A DNA stretch of 64,000 bases from Phallusia mammillata (GCA_003260075.1 QLIY01000262.1:62001-126000), one strand, 5' to 3'. Shown: positions 23,718 to 40,280, counted from the stretch's first letter. Translations and numbers: made by a program. The notes: generated by a model not told the origin, from the sequence alone.

Positions 23718-24035
23718 TATAACTTACCGTCTTCTGTCTTCCACGGCGATCGAGCACTTTGTAAAACACGGACCTCGGATGAGCGGAACGTCTTCTACCT
23801 CTTCCGTCTCTTCTAGAACAATCTCATCCGATTTACCTGCGTTTTTGCTTCTTTGTTGTTCCCAGGCTCCGCGAATCGCATCCGAAATCACCCAATTAAT
23901 TTCACACGTACATTCTAAAAAAAACTTGTTTTTAGCTTAAATAGTTTTAGATTTAAATAAAATGGCAAGGTGTTGCTTACCTTTTACAAAAACTCCGCAT
24001 ATCAGCACTAAAAGCAAAGTTTGTCTTTGATTCAT
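15844..24035 (-). CDS. Secreted trefoil and Thr-rich mucin-like protein (3' end not resolved)
   Basis: Thirteen phase-compatible exons: 24035-23981, 23914-23728, 22904-22801, 22028-21864, 21523-20467, 20237-20141, 19758-19519, 18883-18758, 18343-18253, 17871-17794, 17269-17207, 16640-16500 and 15978-15844. Exon 1 encodes a signal peptide (MNQRQTLLLVLICGVFVK). Exons 2-3 and exon 4 each give a six-cysteine trefoil domain (cores CIRKKCCWDD and CIRAECCWDE). The 1057-bp exon 5 is Ser/Thr-rich with repeats of the form TTTEAVQAT, expected to be heavily O-glycosylated. Exon 12 has a degenerate trefoil core CLSLGCCW. This suggests an extracellular mucus or surface-layer protein; that is inference. Exons 1-6 are well supported. 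Exons 7-13 have good splice sites but little recognisable sequence, and exon 8 has a weak acceptor. An independent gene starting at MFRFQTICKK (18907) is possible, but it would lack a signal peptide. After exon 13 the path is unclear: a GTAAGT donor is present, and read-through ends at a stop at 15734. Confidence 0.6.
16163..16472. mobile_element. Inverted-repeat element with a G80 core
   Basis: Arms of 41 bp (16163-16203 and 16432-16472) are reverse complements with five mismatches, and both contain TTCTGGCAATTGTAT. Between them lies a run of 80 G (16224-16303). It looks like a MITE whose interior is hidden by filler, inside an intron of the trefoil/mucin gene. No target duplication was identified. 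Confidence 0.6.
16696..16910. mobile_element. Non-autonomous hAT element, 215 bp
   Basis: The ends CAGTGATCGGCAACC and the inverse of CAGTGGTCGGCAACC, with internal CCGGTCC motifs, are flanked by an imperfect 8-bp duplication (CGCTATAA, CGCTACAG). It lies in an intron of the trefoil/mucin gene. Confidence 0.85.
16960..17042 (-). tRNA. trnL-CAG: tRNA-Leu (anticodon CAG)
   Basis: The 83-nt minus-strand sequence starts GGCAGGATGGCCGAGTGGTC and has the long variable arm of a class II tRNA. The anticodon arm is CTGCG-TTCAGGT-CGCAG, so the anticodon is CAG. The T arm (GCGGGTTCGAATCCCGC) carries a perfect B box, and the D-arm region (TGGCCGAGTGG) matches the A box. The acceptor stem pairs fully with one G-U wobble at 2-71, and the discriminator base is A. 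CCA is not encoded, as usual for nuclear genes. It lies on the sense strand within an intron of the trefoil/mucin gene, with its own internal Pol III promoter. Confidence 0.95.
18016..18195. mobile_element. hAT element, CAGTGGTGGGATTCA family, 180 bp
   Basis: Inverted ends CAGTGGTGGGATTCA and TGAATTCCACCACTG are flanked by GTCACGTT and GTCATATT (6 of 8 identical). Internal AACCGG(C/T) motifs match the copy at 8633-8826. It lies just past exon 9 of the trefoil/mucin gene. Confidence 0.85.
19129..19494. mobile_element. Non-autonomous hAT element, 366 bp
   Basis: Both ends read CAGAGTTGTAA inward, flanked by GTTTTAAC and GTTTAAAC (7 of 8). The interior is rich in GGCCCG/CGGGCC motifs near both ends and contains an (AAAC)n tract. 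It lies in the intron after exon 7 of the trefoil/mucin gene. Confidence 0.85.
21021..21300 (-). repeat. In-frame coding repeat (Thr-rich, 10-11 residues per unit)
   Basis: About nine imperfect 30-33-bp units on the minus strand encode variants of TTTEAVQAT, alternating with AVPVATTTEAV. The frame is kept throughout. It forms the core of the mucin-like exon and is a likely length polymorphism. Confidence 0.85.
22044..22274. repeat. 110-bp segment duplicated around a G10 run
   Basis: Copies 22044-22153 and 22164-22274 flank ten G at 22154-22163, with a few substitutions. It lies in the intron between trefoil exons 3 and 4. Confidence 0.85.
23109..23577. repeat. ~230-bp segment duplicated around a G10 run
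   Basis: Copies 23109-23341 and 23352-23577 flank ten G at 23342-23351. It lies in the intron between exons 2 and 3 of the trefoil/mucin gene. Confidence 0.85.
23605..23672. mobile_element. Truncated hAT copy running into G44
   Basis: The string CAGCCGGTTCTGTTACAAAAAG matches the left half of the 8633-8826 element in content (written here in part: GCCGGTTCTGTTAC). It is then replaced by 44 G (23673-23716) just before the donor side of mucin-gene exon 2. The right half is missing. Confidence 0.6.
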
Positions 24036-25865
24036 TTTGCTAAGAAATAAAAACCTTTTGTTCTTTAAAAATAAAGGGAAAAGAAATACAGGTTGTTAAA
24101 CCCTGTAGTTTTACTGCTATGTTTGTTGCATTGAAAACTAATTCTATTATGTTATTTTCTCTGTAACCTTTGGTGCGCCTCTTTACACTGATACTGATTT
24201 ACACCTTCAAATTATTCTTGACTTATTGATCTGATTTACTAAAGAATAATGTCAAAATATGAATCAAAAATGAACCCCATACGAGCCAATAACTTACACC
24301 TTATCTTTTGAGCAACCTAACATGGCAAATCTGACTGCGTTTAAGTCCACAACACCGCTATTTGAACATCGCGTTGGTTTACAACTATACACCTAAGGCA
24401 ATGTATAGTATGATCCATTTTTCACGTTGCCGATTTCTAAACCCGGTCACCTTGACCGCACAGCCTTCTAAAACTTGGCGTTAGAAAAATGACTTTCGCC
24501 ACATAACAACGCGGCCATGCAAAGACCAAACAAATAGGCGGATCGGCTTTGGTCGACGCGAGTACCTAATTAGAAGCTCACATACAAACACTAGAGATGA
24601 TAGGTTTGAAACACCTTTATGGTTACCACTCGTCGTGTCAATGAACAATTGTCAGTTAAGAATGTTTCCCATTATAAGCAACTGTTATTTTAGGTGTGTG
24701 AACCTTCGTAAAAGTCGTAATTGAAATTTGTTTGCCCTCCTATTTAGTAAATTGAACCATGAATCCTCCAATGTAGAAAGTTTAACGAATAGCGTTTGCC
24801 AACCAATTGTAAAAAAGAACAATTTACGATAGAAGTTTTTTTGGCAACAAGGTAGACGTATTAAACAACTAATTTCACTAAAAAATGCTCAGATTCATGT
24901 CGACATATACCACTGGTTTGTGAATGTCACAAAACACTAATCTCCTTGACTTAATCTCAAACATTCTAGCTGATATTAAAACTATTTTCAACTCAATTCG
25001 TCTACTTTTAGTAAGGCCATACATATCTGTTGTCGACGAGGGCGTAACAAAACTAACACACAAAAAAAACTTTGTCTGAAAAATTTGAGTTGTGTATTTG
25101 CCCCGCAAACAATTAAGAGATTAATTCCTGACAACATGTAGTGATAACGGGGCTTGCATGGAGTTATGTGTATTTTTTTTGTTAATTATGAGGTATTTAA
25201 CACATAACACTTCCGTTGAAATGCAACGTTTAAGTTGAGACCAAAATCGTAACAACTTCATCCGATCAGCAAATCCTTATGTTTACGTCAAAGGAATGGA
25301 AATAAAATTATGTTTAGATTGGATAATATTTAAATTTTATTGCGGATCGAACATTGGAGTCTTGAAGCAATAGTGTCACAAGTATAGACAATCGTTTTAC
25401 AAATCTGTTATAAAATCCAATTATATTGTTTGTAAGCGCTCGATCTTTATTCATTACAATATTTTTGTACGATTTTTATGTTACGTTTATGTGGTTTGTT
25501 ACAATAAAAGTTAAAACTTCGGGACGATATTGACAAAACCGTTTATTGCTACAGTAAAAATGCCTCCGCTTTTGTGGCTGCGCTTATACGTACTAATGTG
25601 GAAACATTTAAATCAGTTACTGAAGACAAAAAAGGAAGCTAGCTTAAGCAATAAATCAAACGTTATTCGTTACTTAAGCTGTATTGTTTTGTGTTATTTT
25701 TTATTGCATTTATGAGAGGAATATTGTGGAGTAGGCTATCGTGTATTGAAGTTAAACATAAGCGCGAATAATCATACGAGTGACTGTGATTGCATGAACG
25801 TTTCATTTCCTCATCGTCACCTTTCAGTATTCAACCTCAGTTGTCGCTATTTAACACCTTATGTA

Positions 25866-26073
25866 CGATTAGTCCATTCCAAAAAATTGCTTTCGTGTCC
25901 ACATCAGGGCTTAGATATTTTGACGCGGCCTTGAACATGGGACCGATTACAACTTTAGATTAGGGGGGGGGGGCCGATTAGTCCATTCCAAAAATTTGAT
26001 TTCGTGCCTACATCAGGGCTTAGTTATTTTGACGCGGCCTTGAACATGGGACCGATTACAACTTTAGATTAGG
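25866..26073. repeat. ~97-bp segment duplicated around a G10 run
   Basis: Copies 25866-25962 and 25975-26073 flank a G run at 25963-25973 and differ by a few bases. Confidence 0.85.
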
Positions 26074-26324
26074 TAAACGATTTCACTTTATTTTACAACA
26101 ATAAGATTGGTAGCACGAGTAGCTGCTAGGAGGGAGTTCCCCGTTCCAAACCATTGAACAGCTCGACCAGCATGGCGCGTTACCTACACAGCATTTAAGA
26201 GACACTTCATTTGTTAACTTTTAGGAAAGGTATTTCCTTTTTATGTAACTATATCCATAACGGCGGTGGCGACTTCAATTTTGTTCAACCTGAATCAGGA
26301 TGGAAACATGCCGTTTGAAACACA

Positions 26325-26402
26325 ATTGGCCGATGGGACTAGAACCACCAACCTTGTGAGCACAAGGCGGTTGCTCCAACCACTCGAGTATCTTGGATGT
26401 TG
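26325..26402 (-). repeat. tRNA-derived sequence (SINE head or tRNA pseudogene)
   Basis: The minus strand reads CTCGAGTGGTTGGAGCAACC, a class-A-box-like segment, then an anticodon-arm-like hairpin CCTTGTGCTCACAAGG and a perfect B box GGTTCTAGTCC. The acceptor ends do not pair, so it is not a functional tRNA gene. Confidence 0.6.
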
Positions 26403-27183
26403 AACAATTCGATCAAGGTATCTACAATTCCGAAGCGGGGGTAACTGAAAGTTAGTTAAAAGCACAGAATCTGATTAATTTATTAGGCTTGGGACGTGAA
26501 ATAAGACCGGACATTTGGTAAAAGAAGTTTTATTTACACGTTCCACTATGTACATGAACATCCCGAATCGTTTACAAGTGAACATGACCGTGGCGAAGTA
26601 CTTGACTTTAAAATCGTACTTGAATTGAAGACGCCCTGAAAACTGAAAGGTGAACATGAAATGCATCGACTATACAAGAAATTTGATATCAACCAAAAAC
26701 GATGCAAATTACCCCAAAAGCATTTGTTGTGTCAACTAACCTGTTAAACACTATAAAGTTGGACAGCCATAAGAGCAGTTAACTTGTGCCGTATACTAAA
26801 ACTAATGTCACAGGTCACTGATTGAAGACCACTACAAAACTAGATTGTTGGACAAATGGTAAAAAGTGAAGTTGTTCAAAATTGCAAAGAGAATACTTCT
26901 TCAAAACACCAGGATTGGCAAAAAAATCAACATACAGAGTTCTGCTTTTTTTGCAACCTCAAAAAAACACTTGTTTGTTGGTGTTTGCAACAAGATGGAA
27001 AATGTGTTTAGGCCTTTTTAAAGAAGGGCACATCATAACTTTACTAAGGCATTGGGTATACAAATCATCGTAAAAAGGTGGTCTTAATTTGTGAAAGGCA
27101 AACTACGCAAAATGGCGCAGGCCAGTCTCTGCAGTTCTGGGTTGCCCAGGAAAACTTGTGGGTCAGGGCTAAGGTAACATTTT

Positions 27184-29444
<2,261 letters not shown>

Positions 29445-30605
29445 GGTATTCTACAACATGAAATGTTTTGAATGAGACACAAGATACATCATTAGTACCT
29501 TTTGGTTACAACAACTAAATCTTCTGTGAAATTTTTTAATACTATTTGTATCTATGTCATAATATTTCAAAAGAATTAAAGTATACTTACCAAACTAAAA
29601 TCGATTAGAGATCTAAACCAGGAAGCTAAAAACATAGATCTGAAAAATCATTACAAAAACAACAACATTATAAATACAACCAAACACAAGAGCATTTAAA
29701 GCAAAACACACCAAGTGACCAAACTGCATAATATTGGCTAAAAACTGTGGATAACGTATTTCACAACGTAATGGCTTTTGCTAACTGCTGTGCTCATATC
29801 AAAACTGCAACAAATGCCGTAAATACATTATCATTTTTTTAATATTGCTTAATGTCCAGCAGCATTATTATAATGGTGCTTTAGCAAAACACTGCAGAAG
29901 GGTTATATGAATTCCATCTTCCAGCAACATGTGCTATGTGAAACTATACGAACACAAGCGGTTGCAAAAAAAACAACACTTCTACAGCAGCCGCAAGTTT
30001 TCATTGAAATGTAAGTTTAAATGTCGTTTATCCCTTTCCAAATTTTTTTTAGGACATCCGAATGGCTCGAACCGCACTAACCTTTGACCTCTTTAAAGAA
30101 AATAACAAGCGAATGTGTACATTTCGCGCCGATTTTACATCCGGGACGTTACATGCTTGCCTTAAAATCGGGCTGATTCGGAATCCAGCACAACACATGT
30201 TCTCATCATGCAACGGAAATTCTCCACACAATAAAGTTTACAATAAAGGTGGTACAAAAAGCAAGCTTTTTTGCCGTTAGCACAAAACATAATGAAAAGA
30301 TGAATCTAAAAGATAACATTTTAATACTTTGGGGATGAATTAAATAAACAATCGTTTCTCTTCCGTTTGATGCTTATATTACGTCTTACAATAAAGTCAC
30401 TTAATGTGCATAACGTGAACAAGAATTATCCTGCATTAGAAAGTTGAACATGAAGCATTAAAATTCCACAAGTCATCCGCTTGAAAATTCAAATCTCACA
30501 CGAACCAGTGTGTGCATTGTCGCCCCACGAGTCTTCTGGTTTTTACTCTTTGTAAAGCGCCATCTTTGTTCTGCCTTCTGACGAGAAGCGTTTACAATCA
30601 GCAAA
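29445..30605. promoter_or_regulatory. Shared divergent promoter region of HP1 and hnRNP A/B
   Basis: This 1161-bp spacer separates the two divergent start codons. There is no coding exon. The hnRNP 5' UTR just before ATG is AGCGTTTACAATCAGCAAA. No TATA box stands out. The regulatory role is inferred from orientation and from the known human pairs. Confidence 0.6.
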
Positions 30606-33117
<2,512 letters not shown>

Positions 33118-34975
33118 ACCGAGCATTTCTTGGTACAAAGGTAAGTAAAGTTATAGAAGGTCTGATATTTCTGTCTTGTGTCTGTGTACATCTGTTGTTC
33201 ATGCCCTATTGGTTCAAACTGAGGAGTTCATGCCCTATCGCTTCAATCAATGAATGGCAGAAACATGTAAGTATGGGCTACACATGGTAAGTATTGCATA
33301 AGTGCATGGAATCCACCACTGTGTTTTGTTTGTGTGTCATTTCCAAGCACTGGGCTAAATGTTGCAGCTTGCAACTACTCAAATGAGTAATGGACTTGCA
33401 AATTAGCTGCTTGACTTAGTGGAGGAAAAATTATGGACACAAACTGTCTGCACCTCATTAAACTGATTTGTTTTGTACCTGATTGTGTAATCCTTGTATT
33501 TGCAGGTAGGGTAGGGCCGAGAAGACATAGCAAACCATAGGTGCCAGTGTCATCCTATACATAGGCACTAGGGCCTCATTCAACTATAGAAAGAGTAGGC
33601 CGTCTGCTACCCAGCTTCAATCATAGGAACTAGGATGATAGTCAATCCAATCTACCTACATAGGATGATCAACGTTCGTATAGGACCTACTGTACGACAA
33701 GCTCTTACATAGGAGCTAGGATACACCTGCAATTAATGCATTGGCCTCTGGACTTAGTTATGTTTTGTTTGACTGTGAATGCAGATAGCGGCTTTTATCC
33801 TACCTAAGGTGCCAAGAATTTTGCTCAAATATTTTATACCCAAGCCTGCAAAAGAATGTACAACACATGTTTGCTTTATGTCTGTAAGAACTGTTCAGGT
33901 CATGTGAATGTTATGAATTGTGACTACATTTTCTTTCCCTTTTTTGCTACGCCATGATTAAATTTTATTCCCAACATTGTCGTGTTATTGTGCAGTTTTC
34001 AAGTAACAGAAAATCGTTACTTTTTAAACAGATCTTGCTACACATACTGCAGCAATGTGAGGGTGGTTCAGTTGCATTGCAAAAACGTCTAGATTTCAAA
34101 TACATTGAAAATGGTGTTCATAGTGACAGTCGTCAGTTTTAAATTTGCGATTAGGAAAAAGTTGTTTTCAAGGGTAATTCCGAGATCGTTGTGGTCTCTA
34201 GTCTACGTGACATTTTCTTTGTCTGCAAAAAGGCCTTTCAAATGTTGGTTAATGCAAGGACCGCGTTTTAGATTAAACGTTAATATTTAGTAGTAAGGAA
34301 GAAAGGCCAATTGCTTGAGGCTATTCGTGCAAAACAATTAGACATTGGCAGTCGGCTTCTGCCTACAGGCTTTTCATAATAGTAAAAAAGTAGATCATTA
34401 GATGAAACTAAGAAAACTCAAGCATGTTATTAACGTGGTACAAGTAGTTATCAAAGTGGGAACCAATGTTTTATCTGGTGTTTGCAATTATTTAGGTCGC
34501 CAAGAAAATCAGGAGTGTATCAAACTTATATAAGTAGTCATATGAGCAATTTGTGAAACATTTTACCATGCAACCAGACGCGGAAAAAGTATTTTGGGCT
34601 GGCGTTCAAATTAATTGTTCCAATTTTTTGGTTTAATGTGGGTACAGCTTACTTGAATTCAGTTTTTAAGGATATAAAATCGAGAAACACCCCACCGAAT
34701 AATTACCAGTCCATGACTGTCTTTGTAAGATATCGTCACGCTTCACGAGTCAACTGTTGAGTCACGTGCTTGCATGGGAATTATGACCTCACAAAGTGTA
34801 CGTGTATTGACGTTTTGTAGTTCTGGTCAGGCAGGAGCAGGACATTTGAAAACTTTAATCCTGAAGGAGATTGCGGTCACCCCTGGCCCTGTTTCAAGTG
34901 ATTGATGTTGTAATTTTTTTAAGATTTGCCTAAATAGTGTTGTTGTCTGGAACTTAGTCTTACCCTAAAAACAAA
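33118..34975. other. hnRNP 3' UTR and spacer
   Basis: It holds the 3' UTR of the hnRNP gene and the promoter side of the tetraspanin gene. A degenerate repeat of CATAGGA(N)CTAGGAT-like words runs about 33530-33735. No coding exon recognised. Confidence 0.5.
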
Positions 34976-35531
34976 ATGTGTGGCGGATTTAATTGTTCCA
35001 AGAATTCCTTGGCGTTACTGAACATTCTATTTTTGGTAAGCTTGCTATGTTTTTTTTATGATAAACAATCATATGAGAAATAATTAAACCAAGATTTTTA
35101 AAAAGTTGGATTAATAATATTTAATTAATCTGTTTTATAAAAGAATGAAAAAAGTATTATTTTCTTACAGCTTGTATCGTTTGTTCTCATTGGAATGGGG
35201 TCATATGCAAGAGCAACATCAATCATAAGCTCATTTGAAATTGCAGGAGGTAAATTATAATACTGTTTATATAACATGAATTGTGCCCTAAAGTAAGTTT
35301 GTAAGTAAACCTTTAATAATTTGTACACAAACAAATCTTTTTAGACGATGGCCAGCATCTCCATTACACAAGTGGGGTTAGGTTCTGTGTTGTGTACCAG
35401 ACTTTAACAACATACAAGTGCTTAAAGCTGAATCGTTATATCACAGATAAACAGCATTAGCCCCCCCCCCGGGGGGGGGGAGAGTTATCAAAGTCGGAAC
35501 CAATGTTTTATCTGGTGTTTGCAATTATTTA
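34446..35531. repeat. 49-bp segment repeated beside the C10-G10 joint and the N
   Basis: Bases 34446-34494 recur at 35483-35531. The second copy follows C10 (35461-35470) plus G10 (35471-35480) and stops at the N at 35532. It lies in intron 2 of the tetraspanin gene. This is the only place where C and G runs meet. Confidence 0.85.
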
Positions 35532-37810
35532 NGCCAATATCTCATCATGAACTTGCAAATTCTCCAGGCTGGTCCTGTAATTGAGTGACTAGTCCGGTCA
35601 AAGCGGATTTGCTTATACCTCGTATACAAACAAATCATAAAAAATGTATTGTTACATATTTGTTTTTCTGACAGATTTTTGGTTCGAAAAATGCATACCT
35701 TGTATTACTTTTTCAGCTAGAAGATTTTTTAAATTTAAATATTCCCAAAGCCAAACAGATTTGAATGTAGAAACTGCTGATAGGCACAGTTGTTACATAC
35801 AAATTTAACCACATTGTATCATCCATTCAAATGTTAAAATGATTCCATAACAACAGTGGTTTGTTCCATGAAAGTATCACATAACAAACAAAATTAGAAC
35901 TTATTTATTTAATTAGTTGCAAATATTTTTCATAGGTATTATTGCTTCTGGATTATTCCTGTTTCTGATTTCTTTTCTTGGGCTGTTTGCTGGTTTCAAG
36001 CATCATCAAGTTCTGCTATTTTTCGTATCCTTCACTGTTATATTTAATTTGGTCTATCATGGACAAAAAGATTATTTGCATTATGCTCTGCCTAACCTAT
36101 AGTTTAATGCCAGAAGAGCCACATATGCATGTCCCAGTGTAAACTGTTACAAGACATGAATTACCGTAACTGTACAACTTGTTACAAAAAAGTTTTCCTT
36201 AATTGCTAAACTATTAGTACATTGTGGTACTCTTCCTTTTGTTCATCATTCAGTTCTCAGTGTCAATTGCATGTTTAGCTGTGTCAGAAAAACAAGTGGT
36301 AAGTGGTAACTCTTTGTTTAAACTCAAAATTGGTAACAATTTTACTGTGAAAATATTAAAATGTTTTTGTCTTCACTCTTTTACAAATAACATTTTCATC
36401 TATTTTAAACTGTTTACTGTTTTAAATAGGAAAATGCAATTGAAAAAGTATGGACTAGTGATTCAACTGACGGGCTAAAGAACAACACTATCAAGGATGC
36501 TGAAAAGTACTTTACATGCTGTGGTTGGGAAACGAACAACACCACAGAATGTCAACAGGTGATCACAAAAAACAACTTTACTGTTCTACTTGTTCTTTTG
36601 TTACTTGGTAGATGGTATTTTGGGGTAATGGCATTCTATGGTATGTTTGATGAAAAACTGTACCAATGTGATAATGTTACTAGTGATGGGACGATACCAG
36701 GTTTTGAAGCGAGTACCGAGTACCACATGTATATACCTTCGATACCGAGTACGATTACCCCCCCCCCCCCTACCAGGTTTTGAAGCGAGTACGAGTACCA
36801 CATGTATATACCTTCGATGGCGAGTACGATTACCGAGTACTTAAGTACAGTGTTGTATATCACTGACTAATTTATCTGTCACGGCCGGGGTACAGGCGTG
36901 CACACACACATGCAGAAAAATGTAATCTCCATACGATAGTGAAAAAAATATACGTAACCTGGCGGAACTTTTTTCCAATTTTATGCTGTCCGAAGCAAAT
37001 ATTGGCATAAAGTTGCCCGTATTATTATGGTGTAAATGGACCTTCGGTACTCGCACGTTGGTATCGAAAACTGAGACAAAAAATTTCGATACCGAGTAGA
37101 GTATCGATACCACTGAAATCGTTCGATACCATCGATACCGAGTACCGGGTACCCGTCCCATCACTAAATGTTACCATGAATTGATCTGCAAGTGTAACTT
37201 GGCCTATACTGTGGCAATGGATATTGGTCTTTTGGTCTGCTTTTGGGTTTGATGCTGTAATGAATATGACATTGCAAAATTAATAAGCAAGGTTGTAGAT
37301 ACAATTTCCTCAAAATTCGTTTCATTTTTTCCGTTGCCATAACAAGATGTGCAATAAAGCATCTCCTTTTTTCAGCGCAAAGAATGCCAATCTCCTACTC
37401 CTACAGTATCAGATACTGTTACTACTGATAGCCAACTGACATGCAGAACCTGTAGTGAAGTCATTCCATACCAAATTAGCCATGCACTGGAAGCAAGTGG
37501 TGGTGTTGGACTCTTCTTTAGTTTTACTGAGGTAAGTTTTTGTGATTTAACCTCATTGTTAACAAGGTTGACTGGGGTATTTTATATATTTTTTTCATAT
37601 ATATATATATATAATAGAAATAGTATTTTAGATATGATTTGAGGTATTTTATACTGGTCACCTAAATAGTATGCTTAAAAAGTTACAGTTTTTTTGTTAT
37701 AACTTAGCAGGTCTCTAAATGTAATAATGTTTCAGATGCTGGGTGTATGGCTGGCTGTGCGCTTCAGAAACCAAAAAGACCCCAAAGCCAACCCAAGCCA
37801 ATTCCTGTGA
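34976..37810 (+). CDS. TSPAN31: Tetraspanin of the TSPAN13/TSPAN31 subgroup
   Basis: Four-pass membrane scaffold protein. Seven exons: 34976-35035, 35171-35249, 35936-36024, 36218-36298, 36430-36558, 37376-37531 and 37736-37810, giving 669 bp and 222 residues. It starts [16 protein letters not shown], close to the TSPAN13/31 N-terminus CGGFxCSKN. TM1 is in exons 1-2, TM2 and TM3 span [15 protein letters not shown] and the segment after HHQVLLFF, and TM4 is in exons 6-7. The large extracellular loop has the CCG motif (YFTCCGWE) and a CRTC motif like the QMC motif of TSPAN13/31. The C-terminus [20 protein letters not shown] then [15 protein letters not shown] is nearly identical to TSPAN13/31. 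Intron 2 contains the C10-G10 joint and the N; intron 5 contains a hAT element. TSPAN13 and TSPAN31 cannot be told apart and this may be the common ancestor type. Confidence 0.95.
36681..37166. mobile_element. hAT-type element, TAGTGATGGGACG family, copy 1 (486 bp)
   Basis: Perfect 13-bp inverted ends TAGTGATGGGACG are flanked by the 8-bp duplication AATGTTAC (36673-36680 and 37167-37174). Many GATACCGAGTACC-like words lie near both ends. A C13 run (36758-36770) with flanking duplicated sequence lies inside. It is in intron 5 of the tetraspanin gene. Confidence 0.92.
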
Positions 37811-39488
37811 CAACTTCATGGTGTGTGACCAGTTCTGTAGTTAAAAAGTTACAAACAATATTATATATTCCACTATGAAGGCAAGTACAGAAAACAAGAG
37901 ATGGCACCCCTTATGTATGTGTTTTGTATGCAATATTCCATTTTTTGTAATAATGTTGTTTGCTTTTATCATTGCTGAAATGTGGTAAGACTGTGTAACA
38001 TGCACATGGCCTAGTAATGCAGTACATATTTACTTTTTATTGGTGGTGCTTTGATCTTGGCGGAAACCTCTTTACAAGGAGGCTGTAGGATGTATTAGTG
38101 AAACTGTTTTCAGTGCCTTTCAACTTAACATTGTAAAAACAAAGTGAGAACATATAACCATGTTAGCTGTTAGCATAGTGTTTACTAACCATCTTACTTA
38201 CTAATGCTGAATTATTGTCCTAAATCTGCAATATATGAACAAGCGTTATTGTATTACATTGAAGAGCTAGGTAACATGGTGTTTAATGCAGTGCAAAGCA
38301 TAAAAATATGTGCCATTACTGAAGCTTTTTTTGCTTGTAAAAACATGATAAACATGGCATGATATAAACACCCCAAATTAATGGATTTTTTGTCCAGTAT
38401 TTGTAGTTCAAAGACTTATTCACAATATTTTTTTGAAGCACATTTTATTGTACAGTTACTGGTGGTAAATCACACCACCATTTATCTTCTGTGTATATTT
38501 ACTTTACAAATATTGGGCACATTTAGTCCAAAGGTTGGAATTGAGTAGTTTTCATGTCTATGCCTTGCTGCAAAAAGGTACGTTGCATATTCAATTCAGA
38601 CTTGCCTCCTTAAACCATGCCACTGAAATTATGGATTTTGTATGTGGTTCGCACTTTAGTTTAAAATAGCCGATACGATTTGCAAGAACCAGCACATGTG
38701 TTGTGGAATTTGAAATTAAAATACCTTTGTATATAAAATGCTGTAGTGTTTGTAGTTTTTCCTATGCTCCGAATATTACCCAGTAACACCTAGTTCTTGT
38801 AAAACGCTTTTGTGTAATATAAGTTTACTTGAAAGGTTTGATGTGCTGGTAATAAAATATACAAAGTGAGATAAAGAATCTTACTAATTTGCAAATTTGA
38901 GGCAGTCTGGTATAAACATACTGAATTCACCAAATGCGAGTTGAAATTAAGTTAACTAAGACAAAAAATTGTGGTTTTGAAATATTAGGCTTTATAAAAA
39001 CAAATCTGAAAGTGCATTGGACTTTACCCCCTTAGCTGGCAAAGAAGTTGTTTGTTTATCACTCTGATTTTTGACCTGTTGGACCTCTAGGCAAAGAGAA
39101 AATGTAGTGTGTGATTTGGTTCATGAACAGGTCAAATAAATTTTTGATTCCCCAATACATTCATTTTCAAGACCCCCCCCCCCCCCCCCCCCCCCCCCAT
39201 GCAATACAATAGACATGGTACAGCCCAGCCAGTAAAGCGTCAGCTCTGGATTGGACCTGAAGTCTAGGTAATACACAAGTTGCCGACCAATTGGTATGCC
39301 ATTAAACTTCTACTGGCCTGATTGACACCATTTTGTGTCCAAAATAATAAAGAAGGTATATAAAAAATCACATACATAATGGGAAGTTGATTTGCTAAAT
39401 TTAATGAAACATGTGGGTTGTTGCATAAAGCTCTATCACAGAACAATGGGTTGGACAAGTTGTGTTTTATGTAGACTTTGTTCTAGAC

Positions 39489-39864
39489 CAGCGTGGTCCA
39501 ACGGCAGGCCCAAATTTTGAGACAATTTTGTTAGCCCGCAAACTTTCAACGTTTTAATGACAACTATAATTTTTGTTTTCAATGCTTTATAATGTAATAA
39601 TTAAACAACACAAAATGCTGCAAAATATCCTATTGTGACGCATGACAAGGCATTGTTGTGTAATAAAGGTTCTTGGTCAACATACCGTTTGGACATTGTT
39701 TTTGCTAGATTAAAATAAAATTATCTATTGATTAAAAACAGTGTATAGTCACCCTGATGTTTGTGCAAGAAAAAAGTTTTATCTGCAAAAATTTCACACT
39801 TTGGCCCGCGGAGTAAGTTAACGATATTTAATGGCCTGCAACGAAATAAAGTTGGACCACACTG
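39489..39864. mobile_element. Non-autonomous hAT element, 376 bp
   Basis: The ends CAGCGTGGTCCAAC and the inverse of CAGTGTGGTCCAAC are flanked by a perfect 8-bp duplication TTCTAGAC (39481-39488 and 39865-39872). GGCCC/GGCCTGC motifs lie just inside both ends. No coding capacity. Confidence 0.92.
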
Positions 39865-40280
39865 TTCTAGACAAACTGTAGTCATGGGATCAAATGTTGT
39901 CTTTCTAGCGTCTGCCTTGCTCACCAATATGGATGCCTGGATCTGATGTTTTACATGTTTGTACTTGATTTCTGTGTGAATTTGCAGTTACACTCAAAGA
40001 ATGAACATTTTATGCTACATTTGAAACTTGCTTAAAAAGGATTTTGTTTAAAAGTTTTCAAGAAGTACAAAACTGTATCACCCATACTACACCTGAAATG
40101 ACTAGCTCACAAAAGCAATGTTCATTGATAAACAAACACATTTGTTATCATATATAATATATTAGGTTGTGAAATATTTCCTGCTGGTACTTGCACAACT
40201 GTTCACCACAAAATCATACACATTTGACAAACCAAAGTATGTATAAAATCTGTATACTAATGGTAATAACTAACATTTGC

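Larger units (their letters stand above)
24036..27183. other. Gene-free spacer with G10 duplication and tRNA-derived repeat
   Basis: It should hold the promoter of the trefoil/mucin gene at its left and the 3' UTR of the HP1 gene at its right. Short open frames (for example 24878-25108 minus) show no recognisable family, codon pattern or splice context. Otherwise I see nothing. Confidence 0.5.

Noticed and set aside
24878-25108. Minus-strand 76-residue open frame as a possible retroelement remnant
   Set aside because: No reverse transcriptase or other motif could be seen and there is no repeat structure around it.
26325-26402. A functional tRNA gene on the minus strand
   Set aside because: The B box is perfect, but the acceptor arms do not pair and the anticodon loop is off in length, so it is listed as a tRNA-derived repeat.
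35461-35480. C10-G10 palindrome as a hairpin terminator or cruciform
   Set aside because: It is the junction of the two run types beside an N and a repeated 49-bp segment, which fits an assembly joint better.
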